DNA of 64,000 nt from Natronorubrum sediminis (GTDB lineage: Archaea; Halobacteriota; Halobacteria; Halobacteriales; Natrialbaceae): positions 1 to 64,000 of the forward strand of contig NZ_FNWL01000004.1 of NCBI RefSeq assembly GCF_900108095.1. The letters run 5' to 3'. Position numbers and translations under genes: made by a program. The notes under the pieces were generated by a model. The model was not told the DNA's origin. It was given only the letters and a program-made list of their open reading frames with translations, and searched no databases. Every line of letters begins with the position of its first letter. Within the stretch, counting starts at the first letter, position 1. Of the stretch, positions 1 to 12,220 are shown piece by piece.

Positions 1-10
1 AGTATGAGTG

Positions 11-131
11 AAGGCGGCGAATCGGGGATCCCAGAGGCTCGCGCACTCCAGTACGTGCCGATACGCAGACGAGCTTATCTTCCGTGTTCGGGATGGGTAC
101 GGGAGGCACCTCGTCGCTCTGGCCGCCGTAA
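11..131 (-). rRNA. rrf: 5S ribosomal RNA
   Basis: Read on the minus strand, this is a typical haloarchaeal 5S rRNA. It has the conserved CCCGAACACGGAAGATAAGC core, the GGAGTGCGCGAGCCTCTGGGA segment in its 3' half, and complementary GGCGGC/GCCGCC ends that form the terminal helix. It is the last gene of the rRNA operon, about 120 bases after the 23S 3' end. Ends are placed from the terminal helix and may be off by a few bases. Confidence 0.95.
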
Positions 132-249
132 TGCCGATCAACGGACTCGAACCGTCGCTAAACCGTAATCGGTGGCCTCTGACCGTGTGTATGTGTAGTC
201 CAGTTTGCGTCCGGACCCGTTCTCCGCGTCACGGATCCAATGCGATAAT

Positions 250-3171
<2,922 letters not shown>

Positions 3172-3183
3172 TCATCGGATCGG

Positions 3184-3204
3184 GATTACATCAAAGATGT
3201 AATC
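3184..3204 (-). other. hairpin in the 16S-23S spacer
   Basis: GATTACATC and GATGTAATC are perfect inverse repeats of 9 bases around an AAA loop. The hairpin lies in the spacer between tRNA-Ala and the 23S 5' end. A role in pre-23S processing is plausible from its position but is inferred. Confidence 0.6.
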
Positions 3205-3403
3205 GTTAAGTGACCCGGGAACGGGTCCAGTGGACGCCTGGACTACACGTACACACAGTCTCATCTGCACGCCGGTAGACGGCCGGCCTGCATTGACCCT
3301 TCCCAGCCACACTTGCGCGGGCTGGTGCATCGGTTCTGCTTCGGATTCAATCCTCGGGTCGTCTCCCACTTAAGGGACACGATCCGTGATTTCCTCCGAG
3401 TCA

Positions 3404-3476
3404 TGGACCCACAGGGATTCGAACCCTGGGCATCCTCCTTGCAAAGGAGGCACTCTACCACTGAGCTATGGGCCCA
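3404..3476 (-). tRNA. tRNA-Ala (anticodon UGC)
   Basis: On the minus strand the acceptor arm begins GGGCCCA and closes with TGGGTCC plus discriminator A. The anticodon loop is CTTTGCAAG (anticodon TGC) and the T-arm contains GGTTCGAATCC. The third acceptor pair is G3-U70, the classic identity element for alanyl-tRNA synthetase. The gene sits in the spacer between 16S and 23S, the usual place for tRNA-Ala in haloarchaeal rRNA operons. CCA is not encoded. Confidence 0.98.
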
Positions 3477-3600
3477 CGTCCACCACTCGATGGTGGACAC
3501 GAGGTGAGTGTTAGCCTTGGTAGTTCTGAGGTGCTCGATCGGCCTAACGGTGGGCGATCGAACGTGAACTGCGTGACGGAAAACCGTCACGGCTTCTGGG

Positions 3601-3617
3601 CTGGGGCGACGCCCCAG
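3601..3617 (-). other. hairpin just beyond the 16S 3' end
   Basis: CTGGGGC and GCCCCAG are perfect inverse repeats around a GAC loop, 12 bases past the 16S 3' terminus in the transcript. It may be part of the structure recognised during 16S maturation; that role is inferred. Confidence 0.45.
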
Positions 3618-3628
3618 TCCCGGTCTGT

Positions 3629-5101
<1,473 letters not shown>

Positions 5102-5110
5102 GCTATCTAA

Positions 5111-5134
5111 CTCCCAGCCCCAATGAGCTGGGAG
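5111..5134 (-). other. hairpin upstream of 16S
   Basis: CTCCCAGC and GCTGGGAG are inverse repeats of 8 bases around an 8-base loop, 9 bases upstream of the 16S 5' end. Its place in the leader suggests a part in 16S processing; this is inferred. Confidence 0.45.
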
Positions 5135-5304
5135 GGCTAAATTTGGCGGTGAATGTCGTATCCAAGATACACACTCACACATGGGTCCACGTTCGATGTC
5201 CCCCAGATCGCCGACCGATCAAGCGACACCGAACTACCAAGGCTAACATCAAATCCCATCTATACGGCGGACCGCAGGGGTAGGATTCTCATTTCCTTCG
5301 GATC

Positions 5305-5348
5305 TACTCCTAAGCCATCCGGGGTACATAACCCCTTCGAACCGGAGT
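5305..5348 (-). promoter_or_regulatory. rRNA operon promoter, copy nearest 16S
   Basis: On the minus strand the motif is TTCGAAGGGG followed by TTATGTACCCC and a CGGATGG start region. This matches the known haloarchaeal rRNA promoter pattern (TTCGA element, TTATGTA-like TATA box, then a CGGATG start region). It lies about 200 bases upstream of 16S. Confidence 0.7.
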
Positions 5349-5400
5349 GATCCATGCTGATGGAGCGAGTTGAACGCCCCATCGATCACATTTTCTTTTG

Positions 5401-5440
5401 CATTCCATCCGAGTTGCCTTATACACTTAAGGGCGTCGGA
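5401..5440 (-). promoter_or_regulatory. rRNA operon promoter, second copy
   Basis: On the minus strand it reads TCCGACGCCC, then TTAAGTGTATAAGG, then an ACTCGGATGGAATGC start region. It shares its TCCGAYGCCCTTA core with the next copy upstream, about 80 bases away. Tandem rRNA promoters are normal in haloarchaea. Confidence 0.7.
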
Positions 5441-5446
5441 TCGAAG

Positions 5447-5471
5447 CTCGCCGGAAGTCGCATCCGGCGAG
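5447..5471. other. perfect hairpin between rRNA promoters
   Basis: CTCGCCGGA and TCCGGCGAG form a perfect 9-base inverted repeat around a 7-base loop. It lies between two tandem promoter copies, so transcripts from the upstream promoters would carry it. Function unknown. Confidence 0.5.
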
Positions 5472-5478
5472 CGATTAC

Positions 5479-5520
5479 GATTCTATCTGAACGCCCTGGG
5501 ACGTATAAGGGCATCGGATC
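5479..5520 (-). promoter_or_regulatory. rRNA operon promoter, third copy
   Basis: On the minus strand it reads TCCGATGCCC, TTATACGTCCC, then a GTTCAGATAGAATCG start region. It is a clear relative of the copy at 5401-5440. Confidence 0.65.
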
Positions 5521-5687
5521 GCCGAGCCAATCGACATCGGCCCAACAGATCAACGGCAGATACCCCCATACGACACACCCACTGGATGAACCAGCGGGAT
5601 CGGTACAGGTGGATGGAGTGTCAACCTCCGTGCCGGGAAACGGCCAGAGGGGACGTAGCGGAGTGCGCCACGTCGTTCGCATTACTA

Positions 5688-5722
5688 TCGGATGGTGGGT
5701 ACATACATAAGGCCGTCGAACG
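5688..5722 (-). promoter_or_regulatory. rRNA operon promoter, most distal copy
   Basis: On the minus strand it reads TTCGACGGCC, TTATGTATGTACCC, then ACCATCCGATAG. Of the four copies this one looks most like the classical TTCGACGG...TTATGTACCC haloarchaeal rRNA promoter. It lies about 590 bases upstream of 16S. Confidence 0.6.
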
Positions 5723-6040
5723 AGACGGCCATAGGAACCCGCTACCATGGGACGATTTTACACTGTTCGAAGAATACTGCCATCGACGTACCGTGCTCTC
5801 GAGGATTTCGGGTACGGTCGCGACTCCAGAACGAGCACGTGGTCAGTGTAGAATATCACGCGGGCGGAGGTCGGCCGGTCATTCCACCCTTGCAGGCACG
5901 GTCGGGCCGAATGAGACCCGCGTAAATTGGTCTCGAGCGTGCACGCGCAAGAACCTGTCGTGACCGAGTGCGACTGAGTCGGTGCGTACGTGCGAATGCA
6001 TCGATGCCGATAAACCACGCGCGTCGTAAGAGATACACGA
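5723..6040. other. spacer without a convincing gene
   Basis: This stretch lies between the distal rRNA promoter and the next gene, which is divergent. Open frames cross it on both strands, but their composition (many Arg, His, Ser and Cys, few Asp and Glu) is unlike the acidic proteins of this genome. I see no RNA gene. A TTCGAA next to a TA-rich stretch near 5768-5780 might be a further weak promoter. Confidence 0.4.
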
Positions 6041-6418
6041 ATGGTCCGGGATCCGATCGCGTCGGAGTCAACGCCGCCAGCAGAGGAGATCTGCGCTGCG
6101 CTCGACGACCCCGATTGTCGTGAAATTATCCGGAGCCTCGAGGAGCCGATGACGGCGTCGGAGCTCACGTCCGCGTGTGAGATCCCACAGTCGACGCTGT
6201 ATCGCAAACTCGAGGTGCTAACCGACGCGACGTTACTCGAGGAGTCGACCGAAATTCGACAGGATGGACATCACGCAAGCAAATACGCGGTTGCGTTCAA
6301 CGAGATTACGATCGTGTTAGACGACGACCGCTCGCTCGCAGTTCAGATCGAGCGACCGGCCCGGACGGCGGACGAACGATTGGCCGAGTTGTGGTCGGAG
6401 GTGCGAAAGGAAACATGA
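6041..6418 (+). CDS. winged-helix transcriptional regulator (ArsR-like)
   Basis: This 125-residue protein has a winged helix-turn-helix domain over roughly residues 14-80. The predicted recognition helix region is SACEIPQSTLYRKLEVL, as in haloarchaeal ArsR-type regulators. No metal-binding Cys or His cluster is visible, so it is probably not a metal sensor. Its stop overlaps the start of the following small membrane protein gene (ATGA), so the two are very likely co-transcribed and translationally coupled. Pairs of such a regulator with a small membrane protein are common in haloarchaea. The ligand and the targets are unknown. Confidence 0.85.
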   Translation: MVRDPIASESTPPAEEICAALDDPDCREIIRSLEEPMTASELTSACEIPQSTLYRKLEVLTDATLLEESTEIRQDGHHASKYAVAFNEITIVLDDDRSLAVQIERPARTADERLAELWSEVRKET

Positions 6419-6711
6419 GTCCGATCGATGTCGGTGGAACCGAAATTGCGCTCGCGCTCGCGGTCGTCAAGACGCTCGTCCTCGTCGTCGGGAGCGCGAT
6501 CACCTACATCGCGTTCAAGGCGTACAGGCGAACGCGCCAGCGCGCGCTCGGAATGCTCGCGCTCGGGTTCGGCCTCGTGACGCTCGGACTCGTGCTGGCG
6601 GGATTGCTCTATGAGTTACTCAGCGTGCAACTCGCGACGGGAATCTTACTCGAGAGCCTGCTCGTTCTGGCCGGGTTCGTCGTCATCGCGTACTCGCTGT
6701 ACGTGCAGTAA
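6415..6711 (+). CDS. small multi-pass membrane protein (DUF7521-like)
   Basis: About 98 residues with three hydrophobic segments (roughly 10-28, 42-65 and 73-96) separated by a basic loop (YRRTRQR). I chose the ATG at 6415 because it overlaps the upstream stop codon and gives a protein starting MSPIDVGG. A start 24 bases upstream would add an unlikely N-terminus. It resembles the haloarchaeal DUF7521 family found next to ArsR-type regulators. It may be a membrane partner or signal input for that regulator, but this is inferred only from gene order. Confidence 0.75.
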   Translation: MSPIDVGGTEIALALAVVKTLVLVVGSAITYIAFKAYRRTRQRALGMLALGFGLVTLGLVLAGLLYELLSVQLATGILLESLLVLAGFVVIAYSLYVQ

Positions 6712-6732
6712 GAACGAATCTGGAATTCGTTT

Positions 6733-7878
6733 TCAGCCGTCGTAGCCGGCTTCCTCCATGATTTCTGCGAATTCGTCGGTTTCTGTGGCGTCCTCGTAGA
6801 CGATCGCGGTCGCCATTCCACCGGGATAACTTCCCTCGGTGGTGACGTGGTGGACCTTGTGACAGTGAGCCGGGTATATTCCCGGGTCGGCGTCGGCTTC
6901 GAACTCGAGGGTGTAGCGTTCGGCGGGGCCGATGGTGATGACGTCCTCTTCGTGCTGGGCCGCTTCTGGAATTGGTGCGCCGTCTTTCTCGATAACGGTG
7001 AATCGGTGACCGTGCGTGTGGAATGGGTGTGATTCGTAGCCGTTGTTCGCGATGTGGAGGTGAACGGTGTCACCTTCCGAGACGATCAGCGGCGTTCCGA
7101 GTTCGGGGTGGAACGTCGTCGGCGCGCTACGGCCGTTGAGCGTGTACGCGTCGGAGGATCGTTCGACCGGGTCGTACTCGGCGTCGCCGCCTGCTTCCCA
7201 CTCGTGGAGGTCGGTATCCCAATCTCGCAGCGTGAAGAAGTACTCCTGGTCCGGTGGCTCGTACCCCTCGGGATCGACGCGGGGGATGCCGTACATTCCC
7301 ATGTCAAGGTGATTGTGCGTTTGGTAGTGGCAGTGGTAGACGTGCGTGCCGGGGACGTCGCCCTCGAGCGTGTAGGTGTGGCTCTCGCCAGCATTGACGT
7401 GTTCGCGGGTGCTGACTGGTGCGCCGTCGTCCTCCCATGATTTTCCGACGGCGTGGACGTGGACGGTGTGTGAACGATTGTGATCGCTGTTGTCGTAGGT
7501 GAGTTCGAACGTGTCGCCTTCGGACAGTCGGTAGATGGGTCCGGGAACGGACGGGCCGAGGTCGTCCGCCTGCCAGGCCCAGACTTCGGGGAGTTCGACT
7601 GGACCGTCCGGCGAATCGGCACTGACGAGTTCGTATCGGGCCGGGACCGTCCGGAGGGTCGATTCGTACCCCTGATCAGCGATCTCGACGATCTGTGGCG
7701 GTTCGGTGTACTCGTAGTCGGTGAGTGGGTCGTCGTCGTCGTTTTCGTCGTCCGTGTCGCCGGTATCGTCGTCGCTCTCGAGCAACGACGCACAGCCGGC
7801 GAGTCCACCGAGTGTGCCCGTGGCTGCGATCGACAGGACGGTACGCCGACGGATTCGGTGGGGAGTGGTGGGCGTCAT
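6733..7878 (-). CDS. two-domain multicopper oxidase, Tat lipoprotein
   Basis: The 381-residue protein starts with a twin-arginine signal (RRRTVLS) and a lipobox ending at Cys29, then an acidic linker (35-50). It should be exported folded and anchored in the membrane. Domain 1 has H140/H142 and an H182-C183-H184 motif followed by H188, H190, M193 and M195. Domain 2 has H284, H287, H289, H291 and H338-C339-H340 followed by H343, H344 and M355. Both domains thus seem to have type 1 copper ligands besides the type 2/3 histidines. The family oxidises phenols, metal ions or similar donors with O2; some relatives are nitrite reductases, but the motif pattern here is laccase-like. I chose ATG 7878 because it puts the Tat motif at the N-terminus. 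Confidence 0.9.
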   Translation of the reverse strand: MTPTTPHRIRRRTVLSIAATGTLGGLAGCASLLESDDDTGDTDDENDDDDPLTDYEYTEPPQIVEIADQGYESTLRTVPARYELVSADSPDGPVELPEVWAWQADDLGPSVPGPIYRLSEGDTFELTYDNSDHNRSHTVHVHAVGKSWEDDGAPVSTREHVNAGESHTYTLEGDVPGTHVYHCHYQTHNHLDMGMYGIPRVDPEGYEPPDQEYFFTLRDWDTDLHEWEAGGDAEYDPVERSSDAYTLNGRSAPTTFHPELGTPLIVSEGDTVHLHIANNGYESHPFHTHGHRFTVIEKDGAPIPEAAQHEEDVITIGPAERYTLEFEADADPGIYPAHCHKVHHVTTEGSYPGGMATAIVYEDATETDEFAEIMEEAGYDG

Positions 7879-8028
7879 GGCTTCAGTCGATAGTTGGGAC
7901 TGGGGAGAGAAGATGGGAGCGAGAGTTCCCATCGGTCGAGAAGTTCGACGCACATTCCAGCGCGTACCGGGACGATACGTTCCGAAAACGAGAGAGTCGG
8001 CGAATCAAAATCTCGCCGCGACGGCGGG

Positions 8029-9492
8029 CTACCGGTTCAGCGTGTGGATCGCGTGACCGAGCGCGTTCTCTGCGGCTTCCATCACCGACTCGGAGAGCGT
8101 TGGGTGGGCGTGGACCGTCGACGCGACGTCCTCGAGCGTGGCGCCCAACTCGATCGCGAGACAGAGTTCGGCGATCAGTTCGGAGGCTTCGGGGCCGACG
8201 ATGCTGGCTCCGAGGACGTATCCATCGGATTCCTCGGCGACGATTTTGACGAAGCCGTCGGCGTCGCCGGTCGTCAGTGCGCGACCGCTGGCCCGGAAGG
8301 GGAACTGCCCGACGACGGGGTCGTAACCCGCTTCTTCGGCGTCGGATTCGGTCAGTCCGACGGTCGCGATCTCGGGATCGGTGAAGACGACGGCGGGCAT
8401 CGCTTGGTGGTCGATCGCGGCCGGTTCGCCGGCGATAACCTCCGCAGCGGTCTGTCCTTCCATGCTACCCTTGTGGGCGAGCATCGGCTCGCCGGCGACG
8501 TCACCGACGGCGAAGATGTGGTCGACGTTCGTACGCGCGCGCGTATCGGTTTGGATAATTCCACGGTCGTCCGTTTCGACGCCGGCGGCCTCGAGGTCGA
8601 GCGTGTCCGAGACCGGTTCGCGGCCCACGGCGACGAGGACCTTCTCGACGTCGAGTTCGAGGCGTTCTTCCTCGATCGCTTCGGCGCTGCCGCCGTTGGC
8701 TGCCGCACCGTCGACGGGTTCGGCGACGACGCGAACGTGTTCGTCCGGTTCGTACCACTCGGAGGCGGTGTGCTCGAAGACGAACTCGATTCCCAGATCG
8801 TTCGCTCGCTGTTTGACCGGCCGTTTGAGGTCGTCATCGTATCCCGGCAGGATCGAATCCAGCATTTCGACGACGGTGACGTCCGTCCCGAGTTTGGCGT
8901 AGACGCTCGCCAGTTCCATGCCGATGTAGCCTGCACCGACCACGACCAGCGAGTCGGGGACGGAATCGAGTGCGAGCGCCTGTCGCGAGTCGATCACGGG
9001 ATCGGCGTCGAACGAGAAGTCAGGAATGGCGATCGGGCGCGAACCGGTGGCGACGATCGCGTGTTCGAACTCGAGGCTCTCGGAGCCCTGTCCCTCGCCG
9101 CTGTGAGAGATTCGGGCGGTGTGCTCGTCGACGAACGTGGCGGTTCCCTCGAGCAGGGAGACCTGATTCGCCTTGCAGAGCTTCTCGACGCCGCTCGTGA
9201 GTTGGTCGACGACGTCGTCTTTCCACGAGACCATCCCCGAGAGGTCGATCGCGGGATCGGCGTGAATACCCATCTCCTCGGCTGTGGCGGCCCCGTGTGC
9301 GACGTCGGTCGCCGTGATCAGCGCCTTCGAGGGGATGCAGCCGTGGTTCAGACAGGTCCCTCCGTAGGCTTCCTTCTCGACGAGCGTGACGTCCAGGTCG
9401 AGTTGTCCGGCGCGGATCGCAGCGACGTAGCCCGCGGGGCCGGCTCCGATCACCAGAACGTCCGTCGCGGTCGTGACGTCTCCGACGACCAT
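8029..9492 (-). CDS. lpdA: dihydrolipoyl dehydrogenase (E3)
   Basis: The 487-residue flavoprotein reoxidises dihydrolipoyl groups and makes NADH. It shows the N-terminal FAD motif VIGAGPAGYVAAI, the redox disulfide C47/C52 in GGTCLNHGCIPSK, a second nucleotide-binding motif (VVVGAGYIGMELA), and the C-terminal HAHPT with catalytic H463 followed by E468. It is the last gene of the cluster E1alpha-E1beta-E2-E3, 71 bases after the E2 stop. It could also serve other lipoyl systems, such as glycine cleavage. Confidence 0.97.
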   Translation of the reverse strand: MVVGDVTTATDVLVIGAGPAGYVAAIRAGQLDLDVTLVEKEAYGGTCLNHGCIPSKALITATDVAHGAATAEEMGIHADPAIDLSGMVSWKDDVVDQLTSGVEKLCKANQVSLLEGTATFVDEHTARISHSGEGQGSESLEFEHAIVATGSRPIAIPDFSFDADPVIDSRQALALDSVPDSLVVVGAGYIGMELASVYAKLGTDVTVVEMLDSILPGYDDDLKRPVKQRANDLGIEFVFEHTASEWYEPDEHVRVVAEPVDGAAANGGSAEAIEEERLELDVEKVLVAVGREPVSDTLDLEAAGVETDDRGIIQTDTRARTNVDHIFAVGDVAGEPMLAHKGSMEGQTAAEVIAGEPAAIDHQAMPAVVFTDPEIATVGLTESDAEEAGYDPVVGQFPFRASGRALTTGDADGFVKIVAEESDGYVLGASIVGPEASELIAELCLAIELGATLEDVASTVHAHPTLSESVMEAAENALGHAIHTLNR

Positions 9493-9563
9493 CAGTTCGG
9501 TCCCTCCCTCGTGTGTTGTGTGTCAGCGTTCATAGGTCGTAGTAGTCGGTAGTTCTGCTACGG

Positions 9564-11204
9564 TCACTCGAGCAGTAGTAAGTGTGGGTTTTCGAGAGAC
9601 TCCATCACGGTGTTCATAAACTGTGCGCCGATTGCACCGTCGATGAGTCGGTGATCGAACGACAGCGAGAGCGTCAGGACGGATCGCGGTTCGATCGTCT
9701 CGGTGCCCTCCTCGTCGGTCACGACGCGTGGCTTGCGTTTGATTTCGCCGACCGCGAGAATGCCCGCTTCGGGGTAGTTGAGGATCGGCGTCGCGTACTC
9801 GCCGCCGATGCCACCGACGTTGGTGACGGTGAACGTCGATCCCTGCAGTTCGGTGGGGCTAACCGTACGTTCGCGAGCCTTCTGAACCAGTTCGTTCATC
9901 GAGGACGCGAGCGCTAAGAGCCCCTGCCGGTCGGCGTTCTCGACGACCGGCACTAACAGTCCGGCGTCGGTTGCGGTCGCGATGCCGATATTGTAGTAAT
10001 CACGGTAGACGATCTCCTCGGCGTCGTCGTCGATGACCGCGTTCATCTCCGGGTACTCCTTCAACGCTGCCACGACGGCCTTGACGATGAAGGGCATGTA
10101 GGTCAGCTGAATCCCGCGATCAGCAGCGCGAGGCTTCAGGTCCTCGCGAGCCTCGACGAGAGCGGTGACGTCGACCTCGTCGTGGTGGGTCACGTGGGGA
10201 GCGGTAAACTTCGACTCGACCATCGCGTCGGCGGTCCGTTTGCGGACGCCGGCGAAGGGTTCGCGGCGTTCGCGCTCGCCAGCCGAGAAGTCGACGCCGG
10301 TCGCATCAGCCGCTGCACCGGCCTCGAGTCCCTCGGTCTCAGCCCCCTGTCGCTTGGCCTCGGCGTACTCGCGAACCGCGTCGGGAGTCACGAACGGTTG
10401 GCCGTCACGTTCTTCGACAGCGGGGACGGCGTCGATATTGACTCCTTCCTCCTCGGCGATCCGACGAGTTGCGGGCGCAGCCAGCGTCTGTTCACGGTCT
10501 GCGTCCTCGAGGCCGGCCGATGGAGCGGACGAACCCCCGGAAGCGGGGGAAGTCGTCGGTGTCGCCTCCATCCCTGCTCGGTCGTCGCCGGTGTCACTCG
10601 AGTCGTCAGCCGTCTCCGTGTCACTCGACCCAGAATCAGGGGTTGCCTGCCCGCCATCGTCGGCTGCGCTCGCCGCTCGAATGTCGGCCGCGGTGATCCG
10701 ACCGCCAGGGCCGCTGCCCTGCACGCTCGAGAGGTCGAGTCCCTCCTTGCGGGCTTTGCGACGGAGTCTGGGGGGGACGAAGACGCGATCCTGGGGCGTC
10801 CCAGTCTCCTCGGTCTCGGCACCGATCGCGCCAGAACTGCCGGCCTCGCCCTCCTCGTCCGTCGTCGCTGATTCGGCGTCCGTTGCTGGTTCCGTCTCTT
10901 CGTCTCCGGCCGTCGCTGCGGATTCGCCGGCTTCGTCCTCGGCGGCCGTCTCCGCGTCGTCCTCGCCCTCGAGCGCGAACGTCACAAAGACGTTGCCGAC
11001 GGGGATCACGTCGCCTTCCGCGTAGTGTAACTCGCTGACCGTGCCGTCGACCGGCGAGGGGACTTCGACGAGCGCCTTGTCGGTTTCGACCTCCGCGACC
11101 GGTTGATCCTCCGTGACCTCGTCACCTTCGTCGACCAGCCACGAGACCAATTCGCCCTCCGCGACGCCCTCACCGACGTCCGGTAGCTTGAACTCGCGGA
11201 CCAT
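9564..11204 (-). CDS. pdhC: 2-oxoacid dehydrogenase E2, dihydrolipoamide acyltransferase
   Basis: The 546-residue core subunit transfers acyl groups from E1 to CoA. Domains in order: lipoyl domain (1-77) with modified Lys43 in ETDKALVEV, a very acidic linker, a peripheral subunit-binding domain (about 142-177), a second Ser/Asp-rich linker, a second and degenerate subunit-binding-like segment (about 242-282), and the catalytic domain (about 312-546) with DHRLIDG at 517-523. I chose ATG 11204, giving MVREFKLPDVGEG, the usual start, one base after the E1beta stop. The acyl substrate (pyruvate, branched-chain or other) cannot be told from sequence; haloarchaea generally oxidise pyruvate with a ferredoxin enzyme instead. 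Confidence 0.95.
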   Translation of the reverse strand: MVREFKLPDVGEGVAEGELVSWLVDEGDEVTEDQPVAEVETDKALVEVPSPVDGTVSELHYAEGDVIPVGNVFVTFALEGEDDAETAAEDEAGESAATAGDEETEPATDAESATTDEEGEAGSSGAIGAETEETGTPQDRVFVPPRLRRKARKEGLDLSSVQGSGPGGRITAADIRAASAADDGGQATPDSGSSDTETADDSSDTGDDRAGMEATPTTSPASGGSSAPSAGLEDADREQTLAAPATRRIAEEEGVNIDAVPAVEERDGQPFVTPDAVREYAEAKRQGAETEGLEAGAAADATGVDFSAGERERREPFAGVRKRTADAMVESKFTAPHVTHHDEVDVTALVEAREDLKPRAADRGIQLTYMPFIVKAVVAALKEYPEMNAVIDDDAEEIVYRDYYNIGIATATDAGLLVPVVENADRQGLLALASSMNELVQKARERTVSPTELQGSTFTVTNVGGIGGEYATPILNYPEAGILAVGEIKRKPRVVTDEEGTETIEPRSVLTLSLSFDHRLIDGAIGAQFMNTVMESLENPHLLLLE

Positions 11205-11205
11205 C

Positions 11206-12219
11206 TCAGAACCCCACCGCGTCTCGAATGCCGTCTTCGATGCGCGCCGGTTCGGGCAGGTAGTAGTCCTCGAGTGCGTACAGCGGGAACGGCGTATCGA
11301 AGCCCGTGACCCGTTCGACCGGCGCTTCCTGATAGAGCAGGGCCTCCTCCTGGAGCGTCGCGGCGATTTCGGCACCGAGTCCGCCTGTCTTCGGCGCTTC
11401 GTGGACGACCGCCGCGCGGCCCGTCTTCTTGAACGATTCGACGATGGTCTCCTCGTCGAGTGGCGAAAGCGTCCGCAGGTCGATCACTTCGGCGTCGATC
11501 TCGCCCTCGAGGTTCTCCGCAGCCTCGAGCGTCGGTCGAGTCATCGCCCCCCACGTGTAGACCGAGATGTCGCTTCCCTCCCGGCGAACGGCGGCCTCGC
11601 CGATCGGTACCTCGTAGGAGTCCGTAGGGACGTCCTCTCTGAACGCCCGGTAGATGAGCTTCGGCTCGAGGAAGATCACTGGGTCCGGATCGCGAATCGC
11701 GCTCGTGAGGAGGCCTTTCGTGTCGTAGGGGGTCGATGGCATGACGACCTTGAGCCCGGGCTGGTGGACGAACATCGCCTCCGAGGACTCGGAGTGGTGT
11801 TCGGGCGCACGGATTCCGCCGCCGTAGGGCGCGCGGACGACCAGCGGACACGTGTATCGCCCGCGCGATCGCGTGCGTAGCCGTGCAGCGTGCGAGACGA
11901 TCTGGTCGAACGCGGGGTAGATAAAGCCCAGAAACTGCATCTCGGCGACGGGGCGCATTCCGTAGGCGGCCATTCCGATGGCCGTTCCGACGATACCCGA
12001 CTCCGCGAGGGGCGTGTCGACGACGCGATCATCGCCGAACTCCTCGTAGAGGCCCTCCGTCGCCCGGAAGACGCCGCCGTTTTTCCCGACGTCTTCGCCC
12101 ATGACGAGGACGTCGTCGTCGCGTTCCATCTCGGTGTGCAAGCCGTCTCTCACTGCTTCGACCAGCGTGAGACGCTCCGATTCGTCGTGTGTTTGCGATC
12201 GTGTCTCGTGTGTTGCCAT
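11206..12219 (-). CDS. pdhB: 2-oxoacid dehydrogenase E1 beta subunit
   Basis: This 337-residue protein is the beta half of the thiamine-diphosphate-dependent E1 component. It shows the family motifs MGEDVGKNGGVFRAT near the N-terminus, TPLAESGIVGTAIGMA, RAPYGGGIRAPEHHSES, and a C-terminal transketolase-like domain beginning near VYTWGAMTRPTLEAAE. Together with E1alpha it decarboxylates the 2-oxoacid. It starts one base after the E1alpha stop and ends one base before the E2 start, so the genes form one operon. Confidence 0.96.
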   Translation of the reverse strand: MATHETRSQTHDESERLTLVEAVRDGLHTEMERDDDVLVMGEDVGKNGGVFRATEGLYEEFGDDRVVDTPLAESGIVGTAIGMAAYGMRPVAEMQFLGFIYPAFDQIVSHAARLRTRSRGRYTCPLVVRAPYGGGIRAPEHHSESSEAMFVHQPGLKVVMPSTPYDTKGLLTSAIRDPDPVIFLEPKLIYRAFREDVPTDSYEVPIGEAAVRREGSDISVYTWGAMTRPTLEAAENLEGEIDAEVIDLRTLSPLDEETIVESFKKTGRAAVVHEAPKTGGLGAEIAATLQEEALLYQEAPVERVTGFDTPFPLYALEDYYLPEPARIEDGIRDAVGF

Positions 12220-12220
12220 A

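Noticed and set aside
5370..5963. Protein gene of about 197 residues on the plus strand upstream of 16S
   Set aside because: It overlaps the rRNA promoters on the other strand, and its composition is not acidic like real proteins here.
7894..9552. 552-residue plus-strand reading frame
   Set aside because: It is antisense to the E3 gene, and arises from the high GC content and third-position bias of the true gene.
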